A stretch of 64,000 bases of DNA from Stenotrophomonas maltophilia. GTDB lineage: Bacteria > Pseudomonadota > Gammaproteobacteria > Xanthomonadales > Xanthomonadaceae. The position numbers and the translations under genes are program-made. Position 1 is the stretch's first letter; the number at the start of each line of letters is the position of its first letter. A model generated the notes under the pieces. That model saw nothing but the letters and a program-made list of their open reading frames with translations. It had not been told where the DNA came from and made no database searches. This document shows, piece by piece, positions 6,686-17,493 of the stretch. Where the stretch lies: positions 1-64,000 of the forward strand of contig WNDS01000003.1 of NCBI GenBank assembly GCA_009912235.1. The letters are read 5' to 3'.

Positions 6686-8005
6686 TTAGCGCTTGGTACG
6701 GTAAGGACCCCACGCAGGTTCGCGCACGTCCCCATCGGCCAGCACCAGTCGCTGACGCACGCGGGCATCGGCGGACACCGCGTACAGCACACCACGACCA
6801 CCCTCGCGGGCGGCGTACAGCACCATGCTCGCGTTGGGCGCGAAGCTCGGCGATTCGTCAAGCGAGCCGGTGGACAGGGTGTTCCAGCGGGGCGAACCCA
6901 GCGAGCTGTCCATGACCGCGATCTTGTAACTGTTGCCCGAGCCCTGTGCCACGGCGATCTTCTTGCCGTCGAAGGACACCGAAGGCTTGGCGTTGTAGTT
7001 GCCCTGGAAGGTCACGCGCTCCGCGCTGCCACCACCGGCACCCATCTTGTAGACCTGCGGGCGGCCGCCGCGGTCGGAGGTGAAGTACACCGCGCTGCCG
7101 TCCGGTGCCCAGGTCGGCTCGGTGTCGATGGCGAAGTGGTTGGTCAGCTGGGTCAGCTGCTTGCTGCCCAGGTCCATCACGTAGATTTCCGGATTGCCCG
7201 AACGCGACAGGGTCAGCGCCAGCTTGCTGCCATCGGGCGAGAACGCCGGGGCGCTGTTGATGCCACGGAAGCTGGTGACCAGCTCACGCGCGCCGGTGGC
7301 GATGTTCTGGATGTAGATGGCCGAATTGCCACGCTCGAAGCTGACGTAGGCCAGCTTGCCGCCATCCGGGCTCCACGACGGCGACAGCAAGGGCTCGGCC
7401 GAACGCACGATGGTCTGCGGGTTGAAGCCGTCCGAATCGGCCACCATCAGCGCATAGCGCATGGCGTCGCCCTTGCCGCTGGCGGTCACGTAGGCGATGC
7501 GGGTCCAGAACGCGCCGCGCACGCCGGTGATCTTTTCATAGATGGCATCGGCCATGTGGTGGGCGACATCGCGCATGGCATTGCCACGGGCGGTCATCGC
7601 CAGGCCGAGCAGGCGCTCGCCCTTGGGCACGTCGAACAGCTCGTACTCGACGCGGTAGGCGCCGGCGCCGGCATCCATCACCCGGCCCACCACGATGTAG
7701 TTCTGCTTCAGCGCACGCCAGGTGGCGAACTGGATGTCGCCGCCACGCGAGGGCTTTTCGACGATCTGCGCTTCGGGCAGCGTGCGGAACTGGCCGGAAC
7801 GGTCGAGGTCGGCGCGCACCACGGCGGCCACGTCGGTCTGCGGGGTGCCGGCCGAACCCTGGTAGGGCATCGGGACGACAGTGATCGGCAACGCGGAGGC
7901 ATTGCCGCCGATGATGTCGATATCCAGGCCCCTCTGCTGCGCGACGGCAGCGAAAGGCAGCAACAGGGCCGCGAACACGGGAAGCCAGCGAGGCATCTTT
8001 TTCAT
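6686..8005 (-). CDS. tolB: Tol-Pal system beta-propeller protein TolB
   Basis: TolB is the periplasmic protein that shuttles between Pal and TolA. The start at 8005 (MKKMPRWLPVFAALLLPFAA) gives a clear signal peptide ending near AVAQ and a 439-residue product, the usual length. The open frame extends further upstream but without family similarity. The N-terminal TolB domain is followed by six-bladed propeller repeats with recurring SPSWSPDGGKLAYVS and PAFSPDGSKLALTLS motifs from about residue 210. It sits between tolA and pal. Confidence 0.96.
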   Translation of the reverse strand: MKKMPRWLPVFAALLLPFAAVAQQRGLDIDIIGGNASALPITVVPMPYQGSAGTPQTDVAAVVRADLDRSGQFRTLPEAQIVEKPSRGGDIQFATWRALKQNYIVVGRVMDAGAGAYRVEYELFDVPKGERLLGLAMTARGNAMRDVAHHMADAIYEKITGVRGAFWTRIAYVTASGKGDAMRYALMVADSDGFNPQTIVRSAEPLLSPSWSPDGGKLAYVSFERGNSAIYIQNIATGARELVTSFRGINSAPAFSPDGSKLALTLSRSGNPEIYVMDLGSKQLTQLTNHFAIDTEPTWAPDGSAVYFTSDRGGRPQVYKMGAGGGSAERVTFQGNYNAKPSVSFDGKKIAVAQGSGNSYKIAVMDSSLGSPRWNTLSTGSLDESPSFAPNASMVLYAAREGGRGVLYAVSADARVRQRLVLADGDVREPAWGPYRTKR

Positions 8006-8177
8006 GGAGCGCTCAGTAGAGAAACCCGATACGAGGGATAACAAAACGGCAGTGAACCGTTTCGCAATCATGAACCAAGGGTACGTGAATTCCGGGTCAG
8101 TGCCAGCCCCGGCCCTCACGCGCCGTTGACAGGGCGACGGTGCCAGCCGCCCTGCCCTTGCCCGCCCAGGCCGTGTT

Positions 8178-9219
8178 TCAGTGGTCCTGGGCGGTGAAGG
8201 TGAAGTTGATCGTGCGCGAGAACACCGACTCAAAGCCCTGATACGGCAAAGGCTGGGCGTTGAGCACCGCCGCTTCGATCGAGCGCTTGCCGGCCTCGTC
8301 GTACGGGCAGTTGGCACCCACCTTGGCCTGCAGCACCGTGCCACCAGGCACCTGGGTGATGGTGATCTGGCAGCGCTGGCCCAGCGGTACCGAGTCCGGG
8401 CGCACCCACTGCGCCAGCACCTTCTGCTGGATGGCCGCGGCGTACTTGGCGGCCAGGTCGTTGCTGGTACCGCCGCCACCGGCAGCCGGCTGTGCCGCAC
8501 CGGTGGCGCCGGCCTGGCTGCTGCCGGCGGCATTGCGCGCGGCCGCGACCTGGCGCAGCTTCTGCTCGGCCAGCTTGGCTTCCTTCTCGGCCTGTTCGCG
8601 CTTGGTGCGGATCTCGGCGATCTTCTTCTGGCGGTCAGCCTCGGCCTTGTCGGCCGCCTGCTTTTCCTGCTCGGCGATCTTCTTCTTCTGGTCCGCTTCC
8701 TGCTGCTTGGCCAGGCGCTGCTTCTGCTCGGCCTCTTCCTGGCGCTTGCGCTCGGTCAGGTCGATCTGTTCCTGGCGGCGCTTGGCTTCCTGTTCCTGTT
8801 TGGCCTTTTCCTGCGAAATGGCCAGCGCGCTCACCGCATCCTGGTCCTTGGTGTCCGGCTGCGCGACGCGCTCCTGGGCCTGGCTCTGCTGCGGGGTGGG
8901 CGCATCCTGCGGGCGCGGCTCGGGCACCGGCTGCGGCGGCGGGATGGTGTCTTCAGGCACCGGCACCGGCTCGGCCACCGGGGTCGGCATCTCCTCCAGC
9001 TTTTCCGACTGGCGCAGGGCCTGGCGGGCGGCGGCGGCTTCGGCGGCGGACAGCTCCAGGCTGGCCTCGACCGGATCGCCGGCCGCAGCTTCGGTATGGC
9101 GCTCGGGCGACCACAGCCAGGCCACGATGAACACCAGCGCGACCAGCAGGTGCACCAGCACGGCCAGCGCCAGGGGCAGGCCCCAGCCCGGTTCCTGTTT
9201 CTGCGGTGGTGGCAGCGCG

Positions 9220-9230
<11 letters not shown>
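8178..9230 (-). CDS. tolA: Cell envelope integrity protein TolA
   Basis: TolA spans from the inner membrane to the outer membrane and transmits energy from TolQR to Pal. In 350 residues it shows one N-terminal transmembrane helix (residues about 18-40, LALAVLVHLLVALVFIVAWL) and a Pro/Glu-rich segment. A long charged helix of Lys/Gln/Glu/Ala repeats follows (about 130-225, for example RQKKIAEIRTKREQAEKEAK), then the C-terminal domain ending in FSRTINFTFTAQDH. Its start overlaps the end of tolR by 11 bases, so translation is coupled. Confidence 0.95.
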
Positions 9231-9648
<418 letters not shown>

Positions 9649-9672
9649 GGTGGAAACTCCCGTCTCAGGCGG

Positions 9673-10452
9673 TCACTCGTCGCCAGCGGTCTGGCGCTGC
9701 AGGATCGAGCTGAACTCTTCGGCGAAGGTCTCGAAACGCACCGACATGCGCTCGACGCGGGTGGTGAAGCGGTTGTAGGCCCACACTGCCGGGATGGCCA
9801 CGAACAGGCCGATGGCGGTGGCGAACAGGGCTTCGGAGATACCCGGGGCGACCGAGGCGATACCGGCCTGGGCGCCGCTGCTGATCATGTCGTGCATGGT
9901 CACCATGATGCCGAACACGGTACCCACCAGGCCCACGTAGGGGGCCGTGGAGCCGATGTTGGCCAGCAGTTCCAGGTTGCGTTCCAGCTGGTCCACTTCG
10001 CGGGCATAGGTGGTGCGCATGGCGCGCTGGGCACCTTCCAGCTGGGCGCGGCCGTCCAGGCGGCGACGCTCGCGCAGGCGGCCGAATTCGCGGAAACCGG
10101 CTTCGAAGATGGCTTCCAGGCCACCCACGCTGCGGTTGCGGTCGGTGGCCGAGCTGTACAGCTTGCCCAGGTCAGCGCCGGACCAGAAGCGGTTCTCGAA
10201 CTCGTCGGCTTCGCGGGTGGCCTGCTTGAACACGCGGGCCTTGCGGAAAATGATCACCCAGCTGATGAACGAACCGGCCAGCAGCAGCAGCACGATGATC
10301 TTCACCGGCAGGCTGGCCTTGGCCATCAGTTCGAGGTAATTGATGCCGCCGCCGTGGGTGGCCTCGGCAATGGTCTGGGTCGCGGCGTTGGTGACGTCCG
10401 CCGGCAGTGCCTCGGTGACCGTGGCCTGCAGGGCCAGGAGCGTTGCGATCAT
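9673..10452 (-). CDS. tolQ: Tol-Pal system proton channel protein TolQ
   Basis: TolQ is an ExbB/MotA-family inner-membrane protein that forms the motor with TolR. The start at 10452 (MIATLLALQATVTEALPADV) gives 259 residues and three hydrophobic helices: near residue 40 (IIVLLLLAGSFISWVIIF), near 160 (IGSTAPYVGLVGTVFGIMVT) and near 195 (ALFATAIGLFVAIPAVWAYN). An upstream in-frame ATG at 10527 lies inside ybgC and is not preferred. The order ybgC-tolQ-tolR-tolA matches other proteobacteria. Confidence 0.95.
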   Translation of the reverse strand: MIATLLALQATVTEALPADVTNAATQTIAEATHGGGINYLELMAKASLPVKIIVLLLLAGSFISWVIIFRKARVFKQATREADEFENRFWSGADLGKLYSSATDRNRSVGGLEAIFEAGFREFGRLRERRRLDGRAQLEGAQRAMRTTYAREVDQLERNLELLANIGSTAPYVGLVGTVFGIMVTMHDMISSGAQAGIASVAPGISEALFATAIGLFVAIPAVWAYNRFTTRVERMSVRFETFAEEFSSILQRQTAGDE

Positions 10453-10462
10453 CCGTTGTTCC

Positions 10463-10897
10463 TCAGTGTTCGGATTCGGGGTGGAGGTGGGGTTGCAGCG
10501 CGGCCAGGACAGCATCGTCCATGCCACGCGGGCGGAAAGTAGCAGCTTCCAGTGCCGCGATGCGTACCTTGGCGGTCAACAGCAGCTGGCCTTCGCAGCG
10601 TATCTGCTGGTCCAGCACCATGCTGGCCCGCTTGAGCTGGACCAGGGTGACACCGACCTGCAGGACATCATCCAGCCGCGCCGGCTTGAGGAAATCCAGC
10701 TGCATGGCACGCACCGCGAAGATCAGCCCGAACGCGCTGCGCATGCGCTCCTGGCCGAAGCCCAGCGAACGCATCCACTCGGTGCGGGCCCGTTCCATGA
10801 AGGCCACGTAGCGGGCATGGTAGACCACGCCGCCAGCGTCGGTATCTTCCCAGTAAATGCGTGTCGGCCAACTGAACCGGGACTCAACCATGGTCAT
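10463..10897 (-). CDS. ybgC: Acyl-CoA thioesterase YbgC
   Basis: YbgC is a hot-dog-fold acyl-CoA thioesterase commonly cotranscribed with tol-pal. The 144-residue protein carries the family motif [20 protein letters not shown], where the first Asp is the catalytic residue. Starts at 10897 and 10891 are both possible. Either overlaps the 3' end of ruvB, so this block is tightly packed. Its specific acyl substrate in this organism cannot be read from the sequence. Confidence 0.93.
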   Translation of the reverse strand: MTMVESRFSWPTRIYWEDTDAGGVVYHARYVAFMERARTEWMRSLGFGQERMRSAFGLIFAVRAMQLDFLKPARLDDVLQVGVTLVQLKRASMVLDQQIRCEGQLLLTAKVRIAALEAATFRPRGMDDAVLAALQPHLHPESEH

Positions 10898-11924
10898 CCT
10901 GCCCGGTGAACAGGTCCGCCGGCGCCGCCTTGGGCTTCAGGCCCATGTGCCGGTAGGCCTTGTGGGTGGCCATGCGGCCGCGCGCGGTGCGTACCAGGAA
11001 GCCCTGCTGGATCAGGTAGGGTTCGACCACGTCTTCCAGCGTGCCGCGCTCTTCGGACAGTGCTGCGGCCAGCGATTCGATGCCGACCGGGCCGCCATCG
11101 AAGTAATCGACCATGGTGCGCAGCAGGCGACGGTCGAGCTCGTCGAAGCCTTTCGGGTCGACCTTGAGCATCAGCATGGCCGCCTGCGCCACCGGTTCGT
11201 CGATATGCCCGCCCGCCTTGACCTGGGCGTAATCGCGCACGCGGCGCAGCAGGCGGTTGGCGATACGCGGGGTGCCGCGCGCACGGCGGGCGATCTCGGC
11301 GGCGCCTTCGGCGGTGCAGTCGATGCCCAGGATGGCCGCCGAACGCCGCACGATACGGGTCAGCTCTTCGACGCTGTAGAACTCCAGGCGCTGCACGATG
11401 CCGAAGCGGTCGCGCAGCGGCGCGGTCAGCAGGCCGGCGCGGGTGGTGGCGCCGATCAGGGTGAACGGCGGCAGGTCGATCTTGATCGAGCGGGCCGCGG
11501 GGCCTTCGCCGATCATGATGTCGATCTGGAAATCTTCCATCGCCGGGTACAGCACTTCCTCCACCACGGGCGAGAGGCGGTGGATTTCATCGATGAACAG
11601 CACGTCGTGCGGCTGCAGGTTGGTCAGCAGCGCGGCCAGGTCGCCGGCCTTTTCGATGACCGGGCCGGAGGTGACCCGCAGCGCCACGCCCAGTTCGTTG
11701 GCGATGACATGGCTGAGGGTGGTCTTGCCCAGGCCGGGCGGCCCGAAGATCAGCACGTGGTCCAGTGCGTCGCCGCGTGCCTTGGCCGCCTGGATGTAGA
11801 TCTCCATCTGCTCGCGCACCGGGGCCTGGCCGAGATAGTCGGCAAGGCGCTTGGGGCGGATGCTGGCGTCGGCGGCGTCATCCTCGCGGGTGGCGCCGGC
11901 GCCGATGATGCGGTCGTCGGTCAT
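10884..11924 (-). CDS. ruvB: Holliday junction branch migration helicase RuvB
   Basis: RuvB is the AAA+ motor that drives Holliday junction branch migration with RuvA. The start at 11924 ([10 protein letters not shown]) gives 346 residues. Walker A is [10 protein letters not shown], Walker B is [11 protein letters not shown], the sensor motif is GATTRAG, and a winged-helix domain follows. The open frame extends upstream through a repeat region and is not used. Unusually, kup separates ruvB from ruvA. Confidence 0.96.
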   Translation of the reverse strand: MTDDRIIGAGATREDDAADASIRPKRLADYLGQAPVREQMEIYIQAAKARGDALDHVLIFGPPGLGKTTLSHVIANELGVALRVTSGPVIEKAGDLAALLTNLQPHDVLFIDEIHRLSPVVEEVLYPAMEDFQIDIMIGEGPAARSIKIDLPPFTLIGATTRAGLLTAPLRDRFGIVQRLEFYSVEELTRIVRRSAAILGIDCTAEGAAEIARRARGTPRIANRLLRRVRDYAQVKAGGHIDEPVAQAAMLMLKVDPKGFDELDRRLLRTMVDYFDGGPVGIESLAAALSEERGTLEDVVEPYLIQQGFLVRTARGRMATHKAYRHMGLKPKAAPADLFTGQDDHG

Positions 11925-12031
11925 GTGCTGATTATGCGGCAAAAATGCGGGTTTCGGCCGGGCGGCGCCCGGCACCCGCAGAAGCCGGGGCAACGGCCAG
12001 AGCAACAGCCGGAGCAGGTTTCCTGGGGAAT

Positions 12032-12133
12032 GGCGGGGTGGGTCCGGCCGCGGGGGACGGCGCAAGTACATCCCTGTAGCCTCGGTCGCGCCATCCATGA
12101 CGCTCACGCCCCCGCAACCGGACCCACCCCGCC
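12032..12133. repeat. Long inverted repeat between ruvB and kup
   Basis: Perfect 16-base arms GGCGGGGTGGGTCCGG (12032-12047) and CCGGACCCACCCCGCC (12118-12133) enclose about 70 bases, and further complementary stretches (GCGGGGG and CCCCCGC) lie inside. A related, more compact hairpin is at 49428-49471. It appears to be a dispersed genomic repeat and could act as a terminator or message-stabilising structure between kup and ruvB. Confidence 0.7.
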
Positions 12134-12173
12134 TTCGACAGATTTCTGAGGTCTGTTGTGCATGACCATGGGG

Positions 12174-14093
12174 TCAGATCTCGACCTGGGCACCCAGCTC
12201 GACCAGGCGGTTGCCCGGAATGCGGAAGAAGCCGGTGGCCGGGGCGGCGTTGCGGTGCATCAGCGCGAACAGCTTGTCGCGCCAGATCGGCATGCCGCGG
12301 TTGGCGGTGGCCACGATGGTTTCGCGGCTGGCGAAGAAGGTGGTGTCCATCGGGTCGAAGTAGATGCCGCCGCGATCGCACGAGCGCATCAGCGCCAGCG
12401 GCACGTCCGGCGTTTCCATGAAGCCGAAGCGCACGTAGACCCGGTAGAACTCATCGCCGATCGATTCGATCTTCAGCCGCTGCCCTTCCATCGCATACGG
12501 AATGGGCAGGGTTTCCACGTGCAGGAACACGTTGCGCTCGTGCAGCACCTTGTTGTGCTTGAGGTTGTGCATCAGCGCGTGCGGGGCCACGGTCGGGTTG
12601 GCGGTGAGGAACACCGCCGTTCCGGGTACGCGCACCGGCGGTGCCAGCATCAGGCCGGGCAGGAAGGTGTCGAGCCGGATGCCGTCCTTGCAGATTTCAT
12701 CGCGCAGCAGCGCGCGGCCGCGGCGCCAGGTCCGCATCAGGGTGAACAGCAGGATACCCAGCACCACCGGGAACCAGGCGCCCTGCAGCAGCTTGGCGCC
12801 GTTGGCGACCACGAAGCCCAGGTCGATGATGAAGAACACCACGCACAGCGGCAGGATCCACCAGCGCGAACGCGGCCACAGCGCGCGTGCCACCAACGCC
12901 AGCAGCAGGGTGTCGATCAGCATGGTGGCCGACACCGAGATGCCGTAGGCCACGGCAAGGTTGGACGAGCTGCGGAAGGCCAGCACCAGGCCGATCACCA
13001 TCACCGCGATGCCCCAGTTGATGCCGGGAATGTAGATCTGGCCGATGGTGTCGTGCGAGGTATGGGTGATGCGCATGCGCGGGATGTAGCCCAGCTGCAT
13101 GGCCTGGCGTGACACCGAGAACGCGCCGGTGATGACCGACTGCGAGGCGATCACCGCGGCCATCGTGGCCAGGACGATCATCGGGTACAGCGCCCACGAC
13201 GGCACCGCTTCGAAGAACGGGTTCTTCAGTGCCTCGGGGTGGTTGAGCACCAGCGCGCCCTGCCCCAGGTAGTTCAGCACCAGGCACGGCAGCACGAAAA
13301 AGTACCAAGCATGGCGGATGGGCTTGGCCCCGAAGTGGCCCATGTCGGCATACAGTGCTTCGCCGCCGGTGACCGCCAGCACCACCGCGCCCAGGATGAA
13401 GATGCCGTGCCAGCTGTGCTCGATGAAGAAGCGGGTCGCCCACCACGGGTTGAACGCCTTCAGCACTTCCGGCGCATCGACGATGTTCCAGATGCCGATG
13501 GCCGCCAGCGAGATGAACCAGATCGAGGTGATCGGCCCGAATGCCTTGCCGATCTTCTCGGTGCCGAAGCGCTGCACCGCGAACACCGCCAGCAGCACCA
13601 CCACGGTGATCGGCACGATGAACGCATGCAGGCCGGGGGCGGCCACTTCCAGGCCTTCCACCGCGCCGAGCACGGAAATGGCCGGGGTGATCACCCCGTC
13701 GCCGAAGAACAGCGATGCACCGAAGATGCCCAGGATGCCGACCACGTAGGCTGAGCGCGACCACTTGCGCAGCGTACGCTGGGTCAGCGCCATCAGCGCC
13801 ATGATGCCGCCCTCGCCGTCGTTGTCGGCGCGCATGATGATGGTCACGTACTTCAGCGTGACCACGATGTTCAGCGCCCAGAACGCCAGCGACAGCACGC
13901 CCAGCACGGTGTCGTGGTCGCTGTTGAGCCCGTAGTGCGGCGAGAACGCTTCCTTCAGCGTGTACAGCGGGCTGGTGCCGATGTCACCGAAGACCACGCC
14001 GATGGCACCGACCATCAGGGCCAGGCCGCTTGCGCCCTTGCCGTGGCCGTGGCCGCCGTGGGCGGCATCGTGCGGGGTGGAACTGCTGGACAT
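12174..14093 (-). CDS. kup: Low-affinity potassium transporter Kup
   Basis: Kup is an inner-membrane proton-coupled potassium uptake protein. The start at 14093 ([20 protein letters not shown]) gives 639 residues with a His/Gly-rich cytoplasmic head. The conserved first helix [20 protein letters not shown] follows, and about twelve transmembrane helices are visible up to residue 460. The C-terminal cytoplasmic domain follows, with motifs such as [12 protein letters not shown]. It lies between ruvA and ruvB on the same strand. Potassium uptake fits the osmotic-stress theme of the window, but cotranscription with ruv genes may be incidental. Confidence 0.94.
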   Translation of the reverse strand: MSSSSTPHDAAHGGHGHGKGASGLALMVGAIGVVFGDIGTSPLYTLKEAFSPHYGLNSDHDTVLGVLSLAFWALNIVVTLKYVTIIMRADNDGEGGIMALMALTQRTLRKWSRSAYVVGILGIFGASLFFGDGVITPAISVLGAVEGLEVAAPGLHAFIVPITVVVLLAVFAVQRFGTEKIGKAFGPITSIWFISLAAIGIWNIVDAPEVLKAFNPWWATRFFIEHSWHGIFILGAVVLAVTGGEALYADMGHFGAKPIRHAWYFFVLPCLVLNYLGQGALVLNHPEALKNPFFEAVPSWALYPMIVLATMAAVIASQSVITGAFSVSRQAMQLGYIPRMRITHTSHDTIGQIYIPGINWGIAVMVIGLVLAFRSSSNLAVAYGISVSATMLIDTLLLALVARALWPRSRWWILPLCVVFFIIDLGFVVANGAKLLQGAWFPVVLGILLFTLMRTWRRGRALLRDEICKDGIRLDTFLPGLMLAPPVRVPGTAVFLTANPTVAPHALMHNLKHNKVLHERNVFLHVETLPIPYAMEGQRLKIESIGDEFYRVYVRFGFMETPDVPLALMRSCDRGGIYFDPMDTTFFASRETIVATANRGMPIWRDKLFALMHRNAAPATGFFRIPGNRLVELGAQVEI

Positions 14094-14145
14094 GGGACTC
14101 CTGGCGGCGCTCAGGTGATGAAAAGGGAAAGGGGACGGCGCGCGC

Positions 14146-14739
14146 TCAGCGCAGCGACGACTGCAGGGCCTTGCGGATGACGGTAGCCACCTCGTCGCCC
14201 TCGTTGAAGGCCTCACGCGCCATGCGCGCCGCTTCGGCCGGCTTGTAGCCCAGCTGCTGCAGCGCCACGGTGGCATAGGCCAGCGGATCGGCCGGGGCCG
14301 GGCCGCTGCCGGTGGGCAGCGCACCGCCGGCACCGAACTGGGCGGCGCGGTCGCGCAGCTCCAGCACCATGCGTTCGGCGGTCTTCTTGCCGATGCCCGG
14401 AATACGGGTCAGCGCGGTGATGTCACCGGCCTGCACCATGCGCGCGAACTCTTCCACGGTGACCCCGGACAGCACGGCCAGCGCGATCTTCGCGCCGATG
14501 CCGCTGACCTTCTGCACATCGCGGAACAGCCGGCGCTCACCCTCGCGCAGGAAGCCGTACAGCGACACGCTGTCTTCCTTCTGCGAATAGTGCGTATACA
14601 GGGTGACCTCGCGGCCGAGCTCGGGCAGGTCGTAGAAGGTGCTCATCGGCGCCTCCAGCTCGTACCCCACCCCGTTCACATCCACCACCAGCCACGGCGG
14701 CGCCTTGTAGGCGACGATGCCGCGCAGTCGACCGATCAT
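14146..14739 (-). CDS. ruvA: Holliday junction branch migration protein RuvA
   Basis: RuvA binds Holliday junctions and loads RuvB. The start at 14739 ([15 protein letters not shown]) gives 197 residues and aligns with the family start. The N-terminal OB-fold domain, the two helix-hairpin-helix motifs ([15 protein letters not shown] and [16 protein letters not shown]) and the flexible linker before the C-terminal RuvB-binding domain ([14 protein letters not shown]) are all visible. It is 13 bases downstream of ruvC. Confidence 0.95.
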   Translation of the reverse strand: MIGRLRGIVAYKAPPWLVVDVNGVGYELEAPMSTFYDLPELGREVTLYTHYSQKEDSVSLYGFLREGERRLFRDVQKVSGIGAKIALAVLSGVTVEEFARMVQAGDITALTRIPGIGKKTAERMVLELRDRAAQFGAGGALPTGSGPAPADPLAYATVALQQLGYKPAEAARMAREAFNEGDEVATVIRKALQSSLR

Positions 14740-14752
14740 TGCGCACAGCTCC

Positions 14753-15274
14753 TCATTTGCGGCCCCACGCCTGGCGGGCACTGAGCCCCAGGCGGTTGGC
14801 CGTTGCCCTGACGTGGGCGTGGGTGATGGCCACGGCCAACGCGTCGGCGGCGTCGGCCTGCAGCTTGGTTTTCAGGTTGAGCATGAGCCCGACCATGTGT
14901 TGGACCTGTTGTTTTTCCGCCCCGCCGCGCCCGACCACGGCCAGCTTGATCTCGCTGGCAGCGTACTCGTGCACCGGCAGGTCGCGCAGCACCACCGCCG
15001 AAATGGCCGCGCCACGGGCCTGGCCCAGCTTCAGCGCCGAATCGGGGTTGCACGCCATGAAGACCTTTTCGATGGCGACTTCATTCGGCTGGTACTCCCG
15101 GCACAGCTCGGCCAGGCCCAGCACCAGCAGCTTCATGCGCTGCGGGAAATCATCGGCGCCCAGCAGCACCAGCGGCTGGTGGTGCACGTGGCTGACCTTG
15201 CCGGCGGCGTCGACATCGATGATGCCGACCCCGGTCCGCTGCGAACCGGGGTCGATGCCGAGGATGCGGGTCAT
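14753..15274 (-). CDS. ruvC: Crossover junction endodeoxyribonuclease RuvC
   Basis: RuvC is the endonuclease that resolves Holliday junctions. The start at 15274 gives 173 residues beginning [15 protein letters not shown], where Asp 8 is the first catalytic acid. Further acidic residues are in EVAIEKVF and in the C-terminal [14 protein letters not shown]. It follows yebC and precedes ruvA, the common gene order. Confidence 0.95.
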   Translation of the reverse strand: MTRILGIDPGSQRTGVGIIDVDAAGKVSHVHHQPLVLLGADDFPQRMKLLVLGLAELCREYQPNEVAIEKVFMACNPDSALKLGQARGAAISAVVLRDLPVHEYAASEIKLAVVGRGGAEKQQVQHMVGLMLNLKTKLQADAADALAVAITHAHVRATANRLGLSARQAWGRK

Positions 15275-15379
15275 GCCACGCTCCTGGCCGGGTGGAACGG
15301 GAAACGCTGGCAGGCGTATGGGCTCATGTCTGTCCACGGTGACCGTTCAACGGCCCGCGCCCAGGCCGTCGGGGACGGC

Positions 15380-16111
15380 TCAGGCGTAGGTGTCGGCGCC
15401 GAGTTCGGCGTTGGAGTACACGTCCTGCACGTCGTCCAGGTCTTCGAGCATGTCCAGCAGCTTCTTGACCTGCAGGGCGACATCGCCCTCGACCTTGATG
15501 TCGTTGTCGGCGCGGAAGGTGATCTCGGCATGGCCCGGCACGTGGCCGGCGGCGGCCATCGCGTCCTTGACCGCGTTGAAGGCCTCCGCGCTGGTGACCA
15601 CGTCGATCGCGCCATCCTCGGGGTAGACCACGATATCGTCCGCACCGGCCTCGATGGCCGCTTCGGTGATCACGTCCTCGTCGGCACCCGGGGCGAAGCT
15701 GAGCACGCCCAGGCGCTTGAACATGAACGCCACCGAGCCTTCGGTGCCCATGTTGCCGCCGCACTTGCTGAACGCATGGCGCACATCGGCCACGGTCCGC
15801 ACGCGGTTGTCGGTCAGGCAATCCACGATGACCGCCACGCCACCCGGGGCGTAGCCTTCATAGCGGATTTCCTCGTAATCCACACCTTCCAGCTCGCCGG
15901 TGGCCTTCTTGATGGCGCGCTCGATCACGTCCTTGGACATGTTCACACCCAGGCCCTTGTCCATGGCCACGCGCAGGCGCGGGTTGTTGTTGGGGTCGCC
16001 TCCGCCGCCGCGCGCGGCAACGCCGATCTCACGGATGATCTTGGTGAAAATCTTGCCACGCTTCGCGTCGGACGCGTTCTTGCGGGCTTCGATGGAGGGG
16101 CCTCTACCCAT
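15380..16111 (-). CDS. yebC: YebC/PmpR family regulatory protein
   Basis: The 243-residue protein begins [20 protein letters not shown], the signature start of the YebC/TACO1 family. It contains the conserved segments [20 protein letters not shown] and [20 protein letters not shown]. Members have been described as DNA-binding regulators and as translation factors relieving ribosome stalling. The sequence does not decide between these roles. It is the first gene of the ruvC-ruvA block. Confidence 0.93.
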   Translation of the reverse strand: MGRGPSIEARKNASDAKRGKIFTKIIREIGVAARGGGGDPNNNPRLRVAMDKGLGVNMSKDVIERAIKKATGELEGVDYEEIRYEGYAPGGVAVIVDCLTDNRVRTVADVRHAFSKCGGNMGTEGSVAFMFKRLGVLSFAPGADEDVITEAAIEAGADDIVVYPEDGAIDVVTSAEAFNAVKDAMAAAGHVPGHAEITFRADNDIKVEGDVALQVKKLLDMLEDLDDVQDVYSNAELGADTYA

Positions 16112-16191
16112 GGGGGACTTCCGTACTTGCGTTGAGGATCAGGGCGCGGATTCTACCTGATCGGCGGCGGCAACCGTGTCGAAGGCAGGCC

Positions 16192-16215
16192 GGTAGCGCC
16201 GGGCCATGCCCGGCG
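16192..16215. repeat. SMAG-type GTAG repeat
   Basis: A GTAG-headed hairpin (GGTAGCGCCGGGCCATGCCC, then GGCG) lies between yebC and the hydrolase gene. It is nearly identical to the element at 3642-3666. Confidence 0.7.
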
Positions 16216-16229
16216 AACAGGGGCACCGC

Positions 16230-16862
16230 TCAGGCCGCGGCGGCGTCGCGGGCGTGGTCGAAGCGGCCGTGGCGCAGGAAATGCGCGGTCTGCCGGGCGG
16301 CATCGGGCGATACCACCAGCCCACTGTGGCTGCTGCGCACCACGCAATGGTCGGCCAGGCCCGGCAGCCGGGTCTCCTCCAGCGCCACGGTGCCATCGGA
16401 GGCATCGCCGATGGCGCCCAGCAGGCTGCCCAGCCCATGCGGCACCGAACCGGCGATCAGCCCCACCTGCGCATGCCCGCGCCAGTCCGGCAGGCCATCC
16501 AGCAGCAGCTCGCTGCTGCGGCCCAGCGCCATGCCCCAGCCGTGCTCGGACAGCGAGCGCGCCGTGCCGCTGCCACGCAGCGGCGAACCCAGGCAGACCA
16601 CGCGCTGCACCGGCAGCTCGGGCTGCTGGCGCAGGGCTTCCAGCGCCACCAGGCCGCCCAGGCTGTGGCCCACCAGTGACACCGGGCCGCTGTCGGCCAG
16701 CCGTGCCAGCAGCTGCGGCACCGCTTTGTCCGGCCCGCCGAATACACTGGAATAGCCGAAGGCATGCACCTGGAAGCCCTGCACGCGCAGCCGCCAGGCC
16801 AGCGGCCCGACCCAGGCACGGGCATTCCAGATGCCATGCAACAACAGAACAGAAGAACTCAT
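16230..16862 (-). CDS. Alpha/beta hydrolase (lipase-like)
   Basis: This 210-residue cytoplasmic-type hydrolase starts at 16862 (MSSSVLLLHGIWNARAW). The oxyanion segment LLHGIW is near residue 8 and the nucleophile elbow GHSLGG is near residue 67. A plausible catalytic His lies in SSHSGLVVSP near the C-terminus. It resembles small triacylglycerol-lipase or PGAP1-like hydrolases. The substrate is unknown. A longer upstream open frame is low-complexity shadow sequence and is not used. Confidence 0.8.
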   Translation of the reverse strand: MSSSVLLLHGIWNARAWVGPLAWRLRVQGFQVHAFGYSSVFGGPDKAVPQLLARLADSGPVSLVGHSLGGLVALEALRQQPELPVQRVVCLGSPLRGSGTARSLSEHGWGMALGRSSELLLDGLPDWRGHAQVGLIAGSVPHGLGSLLGAIGDASDGTVALEETRLPGLADHCVVRSSHSGLVVSPDAARQTAHFLRHGRFDHARDAAAA

Positions 16863-16942
16863 GGGCAACAGCCTAGCGGTTGGCGGGGCGTACGGGCACC
16901 GGTAGTAGACGAAAGAAGCAGGAAGGCGCCGCTGAACGCCGT

Positions 16943-17470
16943 TCAGGCCGGCCGGGGCGCGCGGCGCAGGATGAATTCCAGGTCGTTGACCTGGCCGACC
17001 GGGAACAGGTACTCGCCGACCTTTTCGAAGCCGTAGCGGGCATAGAAGCGCTGTGCGCCGAAGTTCTCCGACCACACCCCCAGCCACAGCACGCGCGGCC
17101 CGCCGCGTTCCAGCCAGGCCAGCGCGGTTTCCAGCAGGCGGCTGCCCCAGCCGCAGCTCTGTTCGTCCTTGAGCAGGTACAGGCGCTTGATCTCGCCATC
17201 GCCGGGTTGCACCTGCGCATGCGGCAGCCCACAGGGGCCGGCCGCCGCGTGGCCGATGGCCTGGCCGTCGCGTTCCAGCAGCCACACCGCGTAATCGGGG
17301 TGCTGCAGGATGATTTCCTGGCGCGGCACGGTGTAGGCCTCCTGCAGGAAGGCCTGCAGGTCCGCCGGCGGGTAGAGGTGGCCGAAGGTCTCGGTGAAGG
17401 TGCGCGCGGCCAGCGCCGACAGCGTCGGCGCGTCCTCCACGGTGGCTTGGCGGATGGAATACATGGGCAT
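16943..17470 (-). CDS. GNAT family N-acetyltransferase
   Basis: This 175-residue protein has the GNAT fold, which transfers an acetyl group from acetyl-CoA to an amine. Visible motifs are the start YSIRQATVEDAPTLSALAAR, the beta-4/acetyl-CoA loop EIKRLYLLKDEQSCGWGSRL and the terminal NFGAQRFYARYGFEKVGEYL. ATGs at 17470 and 17464 are both possible. Its substrate is unknown, and it sits between the hydrolase and the acidic-tail protein on the same strand. Confidence 0.85.
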   Translation of the reverse strand: MPMYSIRQATVEDAPTLSALAARTFTETFGHLYPPADLQAFLQEAYTVPRQEIILQHPDYAVWLLERDGQAIGHAAAGPCGLPHAQVQPGDGEIKRLYLLKDEQSCGWGSRLLETALAWLERGGPRVLWLGVWSENFGAQRFYARYGFEKVGEYLFPVGQVNDLEFILRRAPRPA

Positions 17471-17493
17471 CGGGACGGTGCGGCGGCGCAGGC

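Noticed and set aside
5699..8041. Plus-strand open frame of 780 codons opposite cpoB, pal and tolB
   Set aside because: It is the antisense shadow of three certain genes in high-GC DNA. Its product is rich in His, Arg and Gly with no domain or conserved motif.
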